Part shown: one piece after another, positions 30,761 to 54,204 of the stretch
How the letters are laid out: each line of letters opens with the position of its first letter
How positions within the stretch are numbered: the first letter of the stretch is position 1
NCBI GenBank assembly: GCA_022410635.1
Contig: JAJVDF010000160.1
Location: 1,313,208 to 1,377,207 of the forward strand
Direction: 5' to 3'
DNA: 64,000 bases
Origin: Tretioscincus oriximinensis
Taxonomy: Eukaryota; Chordata; Lepidosauria; Squamata; Gymnophthalmidae
Made by a program: the position numbers and the translations under genes
The notes under the pieces: model-generated
The model's input: only the letters and a program-made list of their open reading frames with translations
The model's database searches: none
What the model was told of the DNA's origin: nothing

Positions 30761-31013
30761 AAGATACTATGTGAATTCCTTGTTAGATATAGAGGTTTCT
30801 AGCTGAGATTTTGTAGTCATTGTGGTTCAAAGTACTAAAAGCACAGGTATGTAGCAACATCTAATCCTATTTAACAGTTCTATGAACAGTACCAGAGAGG
30901 CACTTTAATTTTAAATTTTAACCTGTTTTAACTTTGTTGTTAACTTCTTACAAATTGAATTTTAGTGTATTGTAACTTGCCCTGAAACTTTGATGTAAAA
31001 TAAGTGACAATAG

Positions 31014-31130
31014 GTGAAGATTTTGCCTTCTGTTCAAACTGCCCAGGTGCAATTGGTGGCCCTCTTTGTGAGACAGAATGCTGGACTAAATGGACTCTGG
31101 CCCGATTCAGCAGGGCTCCTCATATGTAAT
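31014..31130 (+). mobile_element. CR1-type LINE 3' tail
   Basis: 'gagacagaatgctggactaa' then 'atggactctggcccgattca', ending 'gcagggctcctcatatgt'. This is the plus-strand orientation of the CR1 3' end. Confidence 0.8.
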
Positions 31131-32219
31131 GAAAATATAAATAAATATAATTCCAGCAATATGCCAGACACTAACCTGTTTTCCTCTGTAAGCAGCCAGG
31201 GTAACAAACAATAAATAGGTAGCAAGTTTTAAGACGTGGAGTTTTTTCATTAATTACATTCATGATAAATACTTTATGTTGAATCATGTCCTTATATTTC
31301 ATGGTTTCAGTTTAGAATTTGAAGTTTCAAGGCCAGGTTTGAGTACAACTGCTGCAGTGCAATTTACTGCGATGTTCTAAAGAGACTGAAGATATTTTCC
31401 AAACTTGGCAAGTTAAAAACAAAAAAATTAAGGCTATGAAACTAGTCAGTCAATGAAATTATATAGGAAGGAATAAATTCTTCCCTGACTGAGAAATGTT
31501 CTAGTAGAACACTTGCAAAAATTATGTTACTTATTTTTCAATGCCATCTTAGCAGGTATTAAAAATACTGAAAATAAAAGTGAAATATGATCATCATTCA
31601 AATAATATTGATCAAAGAGAAGAGACAGAAATAAATTTCCTATATGTAATTTTTTGTAACCCCCCCCCATCGTTAGAAACACCAATGCAGGTGAACATTT
31701 TAGTTCAGAAAAAAAATTCTTAGTCACAACACAATTGTTTAGCAAACTATAAGCAAAATATTAGAGCTCTATTTAGTAACAAAAAACCNTTCCATTGTTT
31801 GTTTCCTATTAAAACCATATGTCAGTACTTTTAAAAAACATTCTAAAATAGTCCTGCCTGATTCATAATATAAATGACATTATTTCTGATTGCAGAAAAG
31901 TTTGACATTCATGAGTGAGAAATCTTTCCGGAAGCACATGACATGCTGTTAGTAGCAGTAAAACTGATAGACAGCAAGATCATTTTTTTGCTTTTCAGGT
32001 TTATAAATAAATAATGGATGATGATGTCACTGGGTCCTCTCAAATTGTTTTCTCTCCTTCCTCAATCAACTGATACTATTTTGCCAATGAAATACTGTGG
32101 CATGGACAGTTATGATCACTTAAGAGTATGCAGCTCAGATGGACACAAGATTGCTTAGATAATGCTATTAGAAATATTTCATAATATGCCCCAGCTCCAT
32201 TGCCACTCTCACTAGTATG

Positions 32220-32525
32220 GCCAGTGGTTGTTATAAATGACTGCTTTTTGGAGGCACAAATGATGTAGTCACTAAGAGACAGTCTTTCAACTGAGAGATC
32301 CGGTTTCAAGGCCTTTTGCCCAATGTGGAGAGGGGTAAGCGCCCTTTACTGGCCTTCAGCTCTATTCAACCCAGTATTTGAAAGAAACACTTGCAGTCTA
32401 ATTTCAATTAGATAAATGAGTCTCATCCTTAACATGGTGGGAAAGATAGATGTAAGCATTCGGGCAAAAATTAACCTTGCAAGCTGCTCTGAGTCTGTGT
32501 GAGAAGGAAAGGATAAATTCTTTTT
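32220..32525 (+). repeat. tRNA-derived SINE, diverged
   Basis: tRNA-like head 'gatgtagtcactaagagaca' with 'ggtttcaaggcc' as B box, and a body ending 'cttgcaagctgctctgagtc'. Same family as 48254-48548. Confidence 0.6.
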
Positions 32526-32736
32526 TAGTTTTTCAGGGTTTTTTTAACACACTGATCATCTTCACTCCACCGAAGTTCTCTTTCTTTCATTACTAGAACA
32601 TCCATAGAGAACAATGCATTACCTTTATCTAGAGCTGGGGTCCCAAGATCTTAATCAGAGCCAACTGGAAGGATGATAGTTTTCCTCACTCGTAGAAGAT
32701 GAATGCATACATGCTAAACCTCTTCTACATACAAAA

Positions 32737-32869
32737 TGCCGTTCTGATCTGTGTGCTTAATCTATCTTCAGGTCCTGAAGAATTGGTCTAAACTAGGGTA
32801 AAAAAAATTTTTTTCCTGCTTCAGTTGTTGAGGGCTGAAGATGGATTAAAAGTATGTGTCAGAACAGCA
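32737..32869. repeat. Short MITE-like element, second copy
   Basis: Ends TGCCGTTCTGATCTGTGTGC and, inverted, TGCTGTTCTGACACATACTT, both followed by a TTAATC(T/C)ATCTTCAG block. It matches 2125-2250. Confidence 0.7.
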
Positions 32870-34934
32870 CTCAAGTGTTGTGGAATTAATGCCCTTGCAG
32901 TGTACTTGTGGCTTACATTATAGCAACTTTTTTCACTTGCATAACTCACTGTAAACTCAATATTAGCAAAATGTTTGTAATTAATATAGTTGCTATCATT
33001 TTAAATAATCCACCATTCCTTTTTTGCCATGTACCCCTAAATGCTGTTTCATATGCCTAGGAGTACATATATCTGGGATTGGGAAGGGAATATTAAAGGA
33101 AATAAGGTTTTTCTCTATGCCATCATAAAAATTAACAAGCCTTTTTGAGCTAGAATGCAGGACTATAAAGATCTACTACGACTCAACAACACAGTTAATA
33201 CTCAAGTTAGCAGGGTGAATATTTTATACAGACAGACCATTTCAGATACCCATCCAAAATTGTAAACANTGCACTGTGCAAAACTGTCCATGCTAGCAAC
33301 CAGTTTGGGTCCACACGAGATTCAACTAGAGGCCCCAGTCCCTTAGTGCTAGCCATAGGCAGCAATTACACAGCACACACAGCCACTCTGTGTCCAAATG
33401 TCAGTTTATCTTTCTGCATGAAAGATTTCACAGTATCAAAAGGTAAACAAAGAGCCCAGACAAGTTGATTAGTCTGTGGTCACTGGCATAATTTGGTCTG
33501 AGCCCTCTTAAGATACAAGGTCAGCACCAGCCCCCAATTCTGGGGAGTAGAAAAAAGCAGCTAGTTAGCACCAGAAATCAGGCTTGGGCATCCTCCACTG
33601 CTCAGTCACTACTACAGTTAAGATTGCTAAGTACATGTGATCCAGTAATTAAGGATGTATGCAGGCAAAATCCCCCCAAGAAAACTACCTAACTCAGTTG
33701 TAATAATGAGACAATGTAAGCAAATATCATTTGGTCTGGCATAAAGGCATATGGTCTCTCCAAATGGACAACTGAGGGGATTGAAATCAACAGGTGGCGA
33801 AGTAAAATGCAGGAGCACAAATCTAATAGATGTCAAGAAACACTATCATAGTTTTAAGGTGAGAGGTGAAAACCGACTATTAAAACTACTCTCCCTTTTA
33901 CAAGGAAACATTTCTGACATACTTCTGTTCATTCTAGATCCAGTGTGCCTATGGACAGTGGAGATTTCTGTAGATCCATTTATAGATAATTTGTTTTTGT
34001 CAGCACAAGAGGCAACTTTAGAAGTGTATGATTCTACAAAGCTCTGGCAACAGGCACCAATTTACTATGAAATCATAGTAACAGAGGACAGGATTTTTTG
34101 TCTCTAGAAGTTCTAACAAGTTCTGCCACAGGATCCCCACAGGTGCAAGTTTCTAAGGGAGACAGTCAAAGAAAGGTGGGCTTCCACTTTTTGATGGCAT
34201 ATGTATAAGCCCCTAAAGAGTCACTATGCACCATGATTGCCATGTGACCTGCATCAGACTGGAAAACTGTCCCAGGTAGGTATCACTTCAGTGTAGGAAA
34301 TAAATGGTTAAGAGCAAAGAACACCAGCACCTTTATTTTGATGCAGGAGCTTGTAGCCAATTAAAGTCCTGCTGGAACAGATATAAAGATGAGGCAGGCA
34401 CATATCTTTTAGTTATACATAGGGCAGTGCAAACTTGCCTACACTGAAATGGTATCTTCCAGGAAAAGTACAAGTCAGCTGTGAAGTGATTTTGAGCAAT
34501 CATTAAACTCAGTTTCTCTGAAAGGAGAATGCTGGGCTTTCATTAGCAATGGGTTTCTTAAACTTGTGTATCCCAGCACTACAGCTGACAGACCATTCCC
34601 TGAGATGTAGAGTGGTCCAACCAAAGACTGAATAGTATGTACTGTTTCCAGGCAATGGAGGTAAACGATATAACCCTTTCAAGTTTGAGATGATTGGGTT
34701 CTGTCTCCAGTAACCAAACTTCCCCGGAGCAGTTCGATGTATATTTGCTGCTGTTATGCAAACCACTGGTGTCTGAAAGAAGCTTGAGTGAGTGCTCAAG
34801 AGAGGCATTTACAGTTGACTGCACCTCAGATGCTCCAGTTACCCATCTTTTCCATAAGGTCAATTCTCCCCTCCCTAGGGACCACAAAAGCCAGAACAAA
34901 CAACAGAAAAGTTGGGTTTTTTAAATAAAATAAA

Positions 34935-35229
34935 AAATTAAAAAGTCCTTTATTGGGTGCAGCCTGGTCCCTGTGCCACGCTGGGCCTTGGCTGAACAAG
35001 ACTGCCCCAGACTGGGGGCGGCTCAGTCAATATCTCCCCGAACGTCGAACACTTAGAGGTGAGAGACACAGGGGCTATCCAGGCCTTGCCTATAGGCTAG
35101 GAGTAGGAGCCCCATGGGCAGGGGGAAAGAAGGTCAAGGGTTGGTGAGGTCAAGTGTCTGTCTATGGATCAAGGGTAGGAGAGGTGAAGTGTGGGACCCT
35201 GCACATACACCAGGGGTGCACCGCACACC
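34935..35229 (-). terminator. FAM193B: FAM193B 3' UTR and poly(A) signal
   Basis: About 280 bases of GC-rich 3' UTR follow the stop. The minus strand has AATAAA at 34949-34954 followed by A/T-rich sequence, a normal place for cleavage near 34.93 kb. Confidence 0.7.
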
Positions 35230-46750
<11,521 letters not shown>

Positions 46751-49700
46751 CTATGACAGAGCACACAAACACAAAAAATATATTTCATACAGAAAGCATC
46801 AATCAGAGTCGTTTTTTACCAAGTTATCTACCTTTAACTTGGTAGTGCTGAGGTTCTATGACCATCACAGCTTCCTCAAGGACACTTTCAAATTAGCAAC
46901 ACCACACAGTCTGGCCTTCCAGACACAGTACACAGAAAGCCATTAAATTAACCCAGAAAGGCTTTCTCCTGTCCTCCAATCAGACTCTATTACCCTCAGT
47001 CTCAAATGTCTCATTGTAATAAGTTCCTATTAAGTGACCTCAGATCACCACAATCAAAAATCAGCAAAGAGAGAAAGAGAAAAGGAACAGCCTCCATTAT
47101 CATGCACAGGCAGTGAGGATTAGAAGGCCATTTGTGTTCTGTCCCAAGTTCTTATGTCTCTTTTACTTATGTTCTCCTGCTGTTATGAAATTTTGAACTA
47201 TTCCAAGGTTCAAGGGATTCAGCAAGCAGGTATTGTGTACCCCTTGCTCACGACTTCGTGCGACTGAATACAGAGGAGCAGCTGCAACGTGTATGGCAAA
47301 TACATTCCCTGGCTGCTGCCTTCCATTCTTCCCACACAGCAAGGCATGGCCTTTAGCTTCCTGTCTACTTCTGTGGTGGAAGCCAGACAACAAATCGGCT
47401 TCAGCATTGCTTAGAGATGGTGACAGGCATGAAGAGACAGGGCAGGGTCACATTATCCCCCCACTAACTGAGAATCCCAGGACAATAGGCTGTGCATCTA
47501 ACTGCTGCTGTAAAGCAGATGGCCTCTCTCAGATTCAAGGTGAGGCAGAATGTGCCCAAGGAGAGGACAGAAGGAAAACTGTCCCTGTTCTTACAATCAC
47601 TGCTGGAACAGGTGTGCTCAGCAGGTGGGGGGGAGGAGTTTAAAAAAATGATAGGGACACACTGCACACCAAGGCATCAGCTGTTCCACACCCAGTGAAT
47701 CAGACACACCTCAGAATCAAAATGAAACAAATACAAATAAGAAATGGTTTGCCAATACGTGGGAGGGAAAAGGTGCAAGATCTCTTATCTGTATAGTTAA
47801 GGCAAACCAATTTATTTAGGAATAAATATTTTTTTTCAAATTTTGACTTAATTTGTTTGGAGAATGGCATAAGAATTAATCGTTCACCTAAAAAATCAGA
47901 TCTGTAGCTAAAGCTATGTCTATTCAATGTTCCATTGTGACTTTAAATAATTAATGGTGTGAAGGGAAACTATAAAAAATGTCTTTGGGGCAATCTAAAA
48001 CATCCCTAGTGAAATCTGCTTGTCAAAATGCTGCCAAAATAAGTAAACTGCAGTTGTGCAAGACATTAGTAGGAGATATATTACTGAAGTTTATTCATGA
48101 TGTGCTTTAGACCTACTCTATGTTCACAAAGTCTTACTAAAAAAATATAAATATTTGCTGGGAGTGTTCCTATATTTATTGGTCTATGACTATATTTATT
48201 GGATCAAGAATATTCCTATATTTATTGGGCTATTGGTTTACCAGGTTGTGCACAAGAAAAAGAATTGGGTTTTTATACCCCGCTTTTCTCACCTTTCAAA
48301 GGGACTCAAAGTGGCTTACAAGGGTATTTTTGCCCGAAGGTGTACATTCTGTCATCCCCACTAGGCTGTGGTGGTTCTCATGTATCTACTTGCTGTCAGT
48401 TGCAATTCATGGTTTTGAATAGCTGGGTTGGCTAGAGCTATAGGCTAGTGGAAGGTGCTCACTCCTCCTCACGTCCGACACAGGGCTTCGAAACCCCATT
48501 TCCCAGATGTGAGATGGATTCCTTAGTGACTGAGCTATCCGTGCTGCTTACATGCATCCAACTTGCAGTTTTTAGTACCTCCAAGCAGTGACCAACTTCT
48601 TTCCTTTTTAAAAAAGTTTTTATTAAGTTTATTATCATTAACATAATCCTTTTACATTTCTTCCAATTATCAACTTGTAATGGCCAACTTCTGATTGTCA
48701 GCATGGGCAACTCCAAGGATACTTCTATACTTTTTTTCGGAAAAGAAACAACAGCATTTTGCCATTTAAATAAAGTTTTTCAAATATTTTTAACCTGTGA
48801 TTCTAAATCAAGCCACATTTTTATAAGAAGCTGTTCTCTTTCACTTGTGGAAAAAAATACAGACAAAAGCTGTATCCACAAAGTACCTATTCCAGAATTT
48901 CCCAACAATACAGTTAATTGGTTTTCTGGATTTAATGCGTCTCAGTCATACCTTTACAGTATATTCTGAGTTTTGTCATTCTGTCATCTCCTGACATGTA
49001 CAATTTTACATACTGGTACATGTGACATACTCTCTGTCAGCTATTTTGTTTGCTGTTTGTTAAGAGGAGGTCCAATAGTACCTCCTTGCAAATGCTACTG
49101 GATAGCTTGCTGTCCTTCAACTCTCTCTCTTGTCAAAACTATTCACACATCAAAGCCTTCCTGCAATAAACCTATATGCCAATTTGACACTGGGTTTTCC
49201 AGAAAACTGACAATCCGGACAATCTGCTTTAAAATCCGCAATCTGTTAGTTTATAAAAAAACCTGGTGCGGCAAATTCAATGAAATCCAACTTTCATGTG
49301 GATCATTGACTCTGTCTTGACAGAGCCAAGGATATTAAAATATAAACATGCCCAGCTAAATACTGATATTACCCCAGCTATTGACTACTGCACACTCACT
49401 ATGACCCCCGATGGCATTATCATCATTTCTAGTGATATTTTTTAGCATAAGTAAACTGCTTTCCAGATTTCTCCTCTCCTCTTATATGTGATACCACTAT
49501 TGGAATTCTGTCACGATTTTAGGTAAAATGTCTTTTGTATCCTTAGCAACATGGATACCTCAGCGGTAGCATATACACTGGAATTGAGCAACCCTAGAGA
49601 AGGGATAGAAACAAAAATTAACACTTTCATTTTGCCCACTTTAACTCTTATGAGCAGGTGAAAACAATGTTTATAAACATGTCCTGCTCTACCACTGTCA

Positions 49701-50130
49701 TCTTTGATCTTCAGTCTGCAACAGGGTGTGAAATTGATGTGTGCTTCACATATTGACCATCACTTTTAAATAGCACTTTTCAATTTGCTATGATATATTT
49801 TTCACAATTTTAAATGCCAGTGAGGGCCAACATAGAGGCACAGAAGGACATACATTAATACAGCAGTATAACACTTGAACAAGTTGACATAAAACAAAGA
49901 TAACAGAAGAGGAAGATCACAATCATATTGGGTGTACCTGCTTTTTCTTTTATGAATTATGAAATTTAAGAACATAAGCTAAATTGTTTTTTTTTCTCTT
50001 GACGTACTGGTGGGTGGGTGACACTAAGGTAATTTGTGTATATTCAATGTTTGTTTTTTCTTGTTGTGGTTGTTTTTTGTCAGTTTGTCATTTACATTTT
50101 GTAAATATTTGTTGAAAAATCTCAATAAAT
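46751..50130. other. FAM193B upstream intron, first part
   Basis: Presumed intron preceding the first visible FAM193B exon. It holds a SINE (48254-48548) and an L1-like T-rich fragment near 48600-48690. Open frames near 47.3-47.6 kb have no domain I recognise. Confidence 0.5.
48254..48548 (-). repeat. tRNA-derived SINE, near full length
   Basis: The minus-strand head AGCAGCACGGATAGCTCAGT carries the A box; GGGTTTCGAAGCCC is the B box. The tail reaches 'ttttataccccgcttttctc'. The same family appears at 6331, 32220, 51925 and 55300. Confidence 0.8.
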
Positions 50131-50137
50131 ATATATA

Positions 50138-50211
50138 CTGCTTAAAACAATTAAAGGAACACTTTAACATAACATCTCATGTTAAAGTGTTCCCATAATT
50201 GTTTTGAGCAG
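50138..50211. mobile_element. Tiny mariner-like MITE
   Basis: A near-perfect palindrome. Left 'ctgcttaaaacaattaaagg', 'aacactttaacat'; the right is its inverse ending 'attgttttgagcag'. TA flanks both ends. The CTGCT(C/T)AAAA..AATTAA(A/G)GGAACAC terminus is known from Tc1/mariner elements. Confidence 0.8.
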
Positions 50212-50227
50212 TATATAATAATAAAAA

Positions 50228-50700
50228 AAGAAAATAAAAATATAAGTGGAGCTGTGCTGAATCGGGTCGGAGTCCATCTAGTCTAGCATTCTGCCCCACA
50301 CAGAGGTCCACCAATTGCACTTGGGCAGTGTGGAGCAGAAGGCAAAATCTTCAATTCTTCTCGATGCCCTGAAAATGGCATTTTATTGTCTAATCCTGTC
50401 TTAAAACTATCGAGGCTCCTAGCTACCATCACCTCTTCTAGAAGTAAATTCCAAAGGCCAATGACCCTCTAGGTGAAAAAATACTTTCCCTTGTTTGTCC
50501 TCACTCTTCTGCCCATCAGCTTCAAGGAATGCCTGGTCCTAGTGTTATGTAATAGAGAAAACTATTTATGACATTATACACTTCAATCAGATCATCTCTC
50601 AAACGCTGTCTTTTGATGTTGCAGCCGGATTTCATAAGGGAGGTGCTCCACTCCCTCCCTTATGAAAATACTGTAAAGTTCTCAGTAACTTGGAGTATTC
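50228..50700 (-). mobile_element. CR1-type LINE 3' fragment
   Basis: Inverted CR1 tail ('agtctagcattctgccccac') followed by the coding end (the inverse of GDLIEVY-type sequence near 50575). Stops throughout. Confidence 0.8.
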
Positions 50701-51419
50701 TACAAAGACTATCAAAAGCTATAGTAAAATTTNAAAAAATGTCACAGTCTGCCTTGGGAATTTTCTTAGATTTCAACCTTTAAAAAAAAAATTCAACATA
50801 TGATACACAAATGGGAAAGGAAATCTGTTTCAGTATGAAATCTCTCACAAATAGCACCAAAAGAGACACTTATGACTTAACGTGCACATAACTGATTATT
50901 TCAATATACTGTATTTCATTTTGTTTAAAATGAATCAAGGATCTAAGTCTATAGTCCTTGTGTACCCTAGGGGCCACAAAATTTCACAGATGGCATAGAA
51001 AGTTCAGTTATGGACTTCAAATGCAACCACGGAAATCTTTGCAGCTGTCCCTGTATTATCAGTACTTCAACAACAGAAGAACAAAAATGTTGTTAAGAGA
51101 AGATTGAAAGATTTTAAGTCCCAATGCATCTCCCAAAACATTACTGCACTGCAACAGCTGTCCCATTTCCTTACCACTGACACCAAAGCAAAAAATAAAA
51201 GTTAAAGATTTTAAAAATTAAATATTAATGAAAAAGACATAAAATGTTGCTACTCATTCCAGCACTTGTTATTTCGCTGGTTTTTCTTTCAGTTCATTGT
51301 GCATGGATTACAGGTAAGCTATGCAAGAATTTTATTTATTAAAATAAAAATAAAACCTGGAATCTAAATAAAGAATATTCTAGGTCCAGAGTTTTCCATA
51401 CTTGAACAGAAAGAGCCTA

Positions 51420-51611
51420 GCAAAGGGGCTAGCAGCACTTTGAGACTAACTTGAGAAAAGTGGTTGGCATAAGCTTTCGTAGACAGGTCTACTTCTGAAG
51501 AAGTAGACCTGTCTACGAAAGCTTATGCCAACCACTTTTCTCAAGTTAGTCTCAAAGTGCTGCTAGCCCCTTTGCTGGATTTTCTGCTAGACTAACACGG
51601 CTATTTCTCTG
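51420..51611. mobile_element. Foldback element with perfect 78-bp arms and 12-bp target duplication
   Basis: Arms 51419-51496 and 51499-51576 are exact inverse copies with a 2-base loop (ga). A 35-base right tail includes 'actaacacggctatttctct'. The flanks 'agaaagagccta' (51408-51419 and 51612-51623) are identical 12-base direct repeats. No open frame. A 12-base duplication fits LINE-type insertion better than cut-and-paste. Confidence 0.93.
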
Positions 51612-51924
51612 AGAAAGAGCCTAATTTTGGCAGGGATGTGCATAATACCATTTTAATGCCTTACAAACACATTAAGGAGACGTATAAAGTTTAGGTTTAT
51701 TCACCTTGTTTTAAGGCCAAGTTTGCTAGGTGTTCAGCCTAAGAATTCAGCACTCATTGCAGAGGGACATGGGAATTTTGAAAACTTAATAAAATATTTG
51801 AAATAGCAAGTTGCACAAAGTTGAGTATTTTGAACGTAAACTAAGGAAGCACACAATGAACTATCCTGTAATTTAATTAACATGAATTGTTATAATGCTA
51901 AATGCTTTTTGCCACTTGAACTCA

Positions 51925-52206
51925 GGACGAAGACGAAGAAGTTTTTAGACCCTGCTTTTCCCACCCAAAAGGACTCAAAATGGCTACAAGCTATTTTTTT
52001 CACCCGAAGGCTTTCATTCTATCTTCCCCACCAACACTGTGATAGTCCCTATTCATCTATTTGTGATTGCTCACTTTCAAACAGCTAGGTGGCTGAACCT
52101 AAAGCCAGTAGAGGGCACTCACTTCTCTTCACAGCAGGCACAAAGGCCTTGAACGACTGACCTCTCCACTGAAAGGTCTGTTCTTAACCTCTGCACCACT
52201 ATGCCT
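51925..52206 (-). repeat. tRNA-derived SINE
   Basis: Read inverted: a head with the tRNA-like boxes near 52150-52205, body, and tail 'agaccctgcttttcccaccc' near 51950. Diverged member of the 48254 family. Confidence 0.7.
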
Positions 52207-52868
52207 TACTTAAATCGTAGATATCAGGAATTATCTACCTGAAATACAGCATTATAAATTGGCAAAAGGTGAAAGAAGTTGAGGGTGTGTTAGCAAACTT
52301 ATCTATCAGCTATCTGTCAAAAGGACCCAAGGCGATAAGATTTCAGTCTTTCCATGATTATTGGCTATGCTATCAAGATGACTAGATATTTTTAGTTCGA
52401 AGAACAATTCTCCTGCATGACTTTCCCATACCAGTTACTTGTTTTGAATATGTGCCCACAAGAAAACTGGATATTATATCAAAATTAATTATCTGGAGAA
52501 AATGTTAACTTCAAAGCTTTCTACACAATGAAAGTAGACGGTCTGTGAAATCTAACTGCTTAGATGCTTTTCTTAGATGTTCACAGGCATGCTTCAAACT
52601 ACTGTTTTTTCACAGTATGAACTTAGCTCACCTCTCTTGCAACGTATTTGACAGTCACATTAATCAGAATCCTGAATAAATATTCAACTCCCCACCCTCT
52701 ACAAGTGTATTCTTTAAAAANTGCAACATAAGCAGCTGGTTATTTGAATGTTCTTTCACATCTCTGTTTGTAAAGAAACAAGAAATTAAGTCAACTGGAT
52801 TTTTTTTCTTAGAGATGACTCTGAAGACTGAGTGCACTAGTATAATCAGCCATTTCCATGATTAGCTT

Positions 52869-53069
52869 AGCAAAGGAGCTAGCAGCACTTTGAGACTAAC
52901 TTGAGAAAAGTGGTTGGCATAAGCTTTCGTAGACAGGTCTACTTCTTCAGATGCTGAGGGACTAATGTCTACGAAAGCTTATGCCAACCACTTTTCTCAA
53001 GTTAGTCTCAAAGTGCTGCTAGCTCCTTTGCTGGACTTTCTGCTAGACTAACACGGCTATTTATCTGAA
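52869..53069. mobile_element. Foldback element, 67-bp arms and 12-bp target duplication
   Basis: Arms 52869-52935 and 52966-53032 are exact inverse copies around a 30-base spacer; the right tail matches the copy at 51420. Flanks 'catgattagctt' at 52857-52868 and 53070-53081 are identical. At the base where this copy has 'aggagc' the 51420 copy has 'aggggc', and in each case both arms agree. Confidence 0.93.
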
Positions 53070-53299
53070 CATGATTAGCTTGTGAAGAAACAAAAAGGTC
53101 AGTCCCTCGGAAATTGAAGTTAAAATCTGTACATACAGATGCATCAGTGATTTCTCAAAACTTCAGCCATCTAGGTATTTATTTCTGATCAACAATTCCT
53201 AAAATTACCTGTGGCTGGAATACTGGGAATTGTGGTCCAGAACCACAATTAAAGATCCCAGGCTGAAACTTATTAAAACTAGGTCAGAAATCAAATAGG

Positions 53300-54200
53300 A
53301 TCTTGAAAGAAGGAAAGATGGAAAGTTGATTTGTTAGAAAAAATATCCCTTATCAAGATGAATATCCTTTAAAAAGTTCTGTTTTTATTTCTATTACTGG
53401 TAATAATCAAGCAGGAACCTAAAAAAAATCGTTAGACAGGGTGAAAAAAAAAGAATTAAATTTAAATTGTAAAATCCAAAGAAAGAGGTGGTTTGGGACT
53501 CCTGGATTTAAAAGCCTATAGTACTGTATTTTCTTTTGGTTTAAAAATAAAATTTTATTAAAATTGGAAAGACATGAACTAAATATGGGTGACATGCTTA
53601 TCTGTGGTATGAGAAAGTAAGAGTTAATACAGCCTTTAAAAACTATTTTGTAAGGAATGGTTTATATGGAATTGGGAAAAAAAGTATAGAAATAAACAAT
53701 AAATTAAGGTTTACTTAATGTTAGTTTAGTTAGGGAGTAATAGTGAGTGGGTTATGTATATGAAATTATTGTAAAAGGTTAATATTAATAATCAACTAAT
53801 AATTAAGAGATCAACTGATTCAGGATGGTGTAGATGAGTATGCACAAATGATAAAGATAAAATATGAACAACAGGGGCAAGTGGGAGCAGTAGAAATGAA
53901 AAAGGGATAAAGAAATTGCTTATCATTAAATGTGATATAGAAACCATCTAACTATAACAATCAAATTGACATGGAATAAGAGCAAATAAAAAATACATGA
54001 TTCAATGGGAAAAATGTTAGTCATAATATTCATTTGGATCAATGGGAGAAAATGTGGAACTCAGATCTGAATTTCATAGTATATTATTTGAAAGAATTTT
54101 TTAATAAGATGATGTATAGATGGTATCTGATTCCAGAATGTTTCCTGGGATTTCACATAGAAGTTGGAAATTCAAAAATTAAAGTATTACCATTAATCAT
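53300..54200 (+). mobile_element. L1-like ORF2 remnant
   Basis: The plus strand reads IQRKRGGLGLLDLKAYS near 53470-53520 (L1 GGLGLP motif) and YYLKEFFNKMMYRWYLIPE near 54085-54140 (L1 ORF2 downstream of the reverse transcriptase). Many stops. A further AT-rich L1-like stretch resumes at 55450. Confidence 0.7.
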
Positions 54201-54204
54201 ATAC

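Larger units (their letters stand above)
29307..34934. other. DDX41 - FAM193B intergenic region
   Basis: No gene was recognised in this 5.6 kb. It contains a foldback hairpin (29601-29745), an AAT repeat (30192-30262), a fragment of the same repeat family (30715-30760), a CR1 tail (31014-31130), a SINE (32220-32525) and a short MITE (32737-32869). Open frames near 33.8 and 34.6 kb have no recognisable domain. Confidence 0.6.

Noticed and set aside
33751..34107. 118-codon plus-strand open frame
   Set aside because: Unrecognised sequence in repeat-rich intergenic DNA with no supporting splice sites.
51419..51576. Hairpin as a microRNA precursor or CRISPR repeat
   Set aside because: Arms are 78 bases with perfect pairing, flanked by target duplications, and repeated elsewhere; it is a mobile element. 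No spaced repeat array exists.
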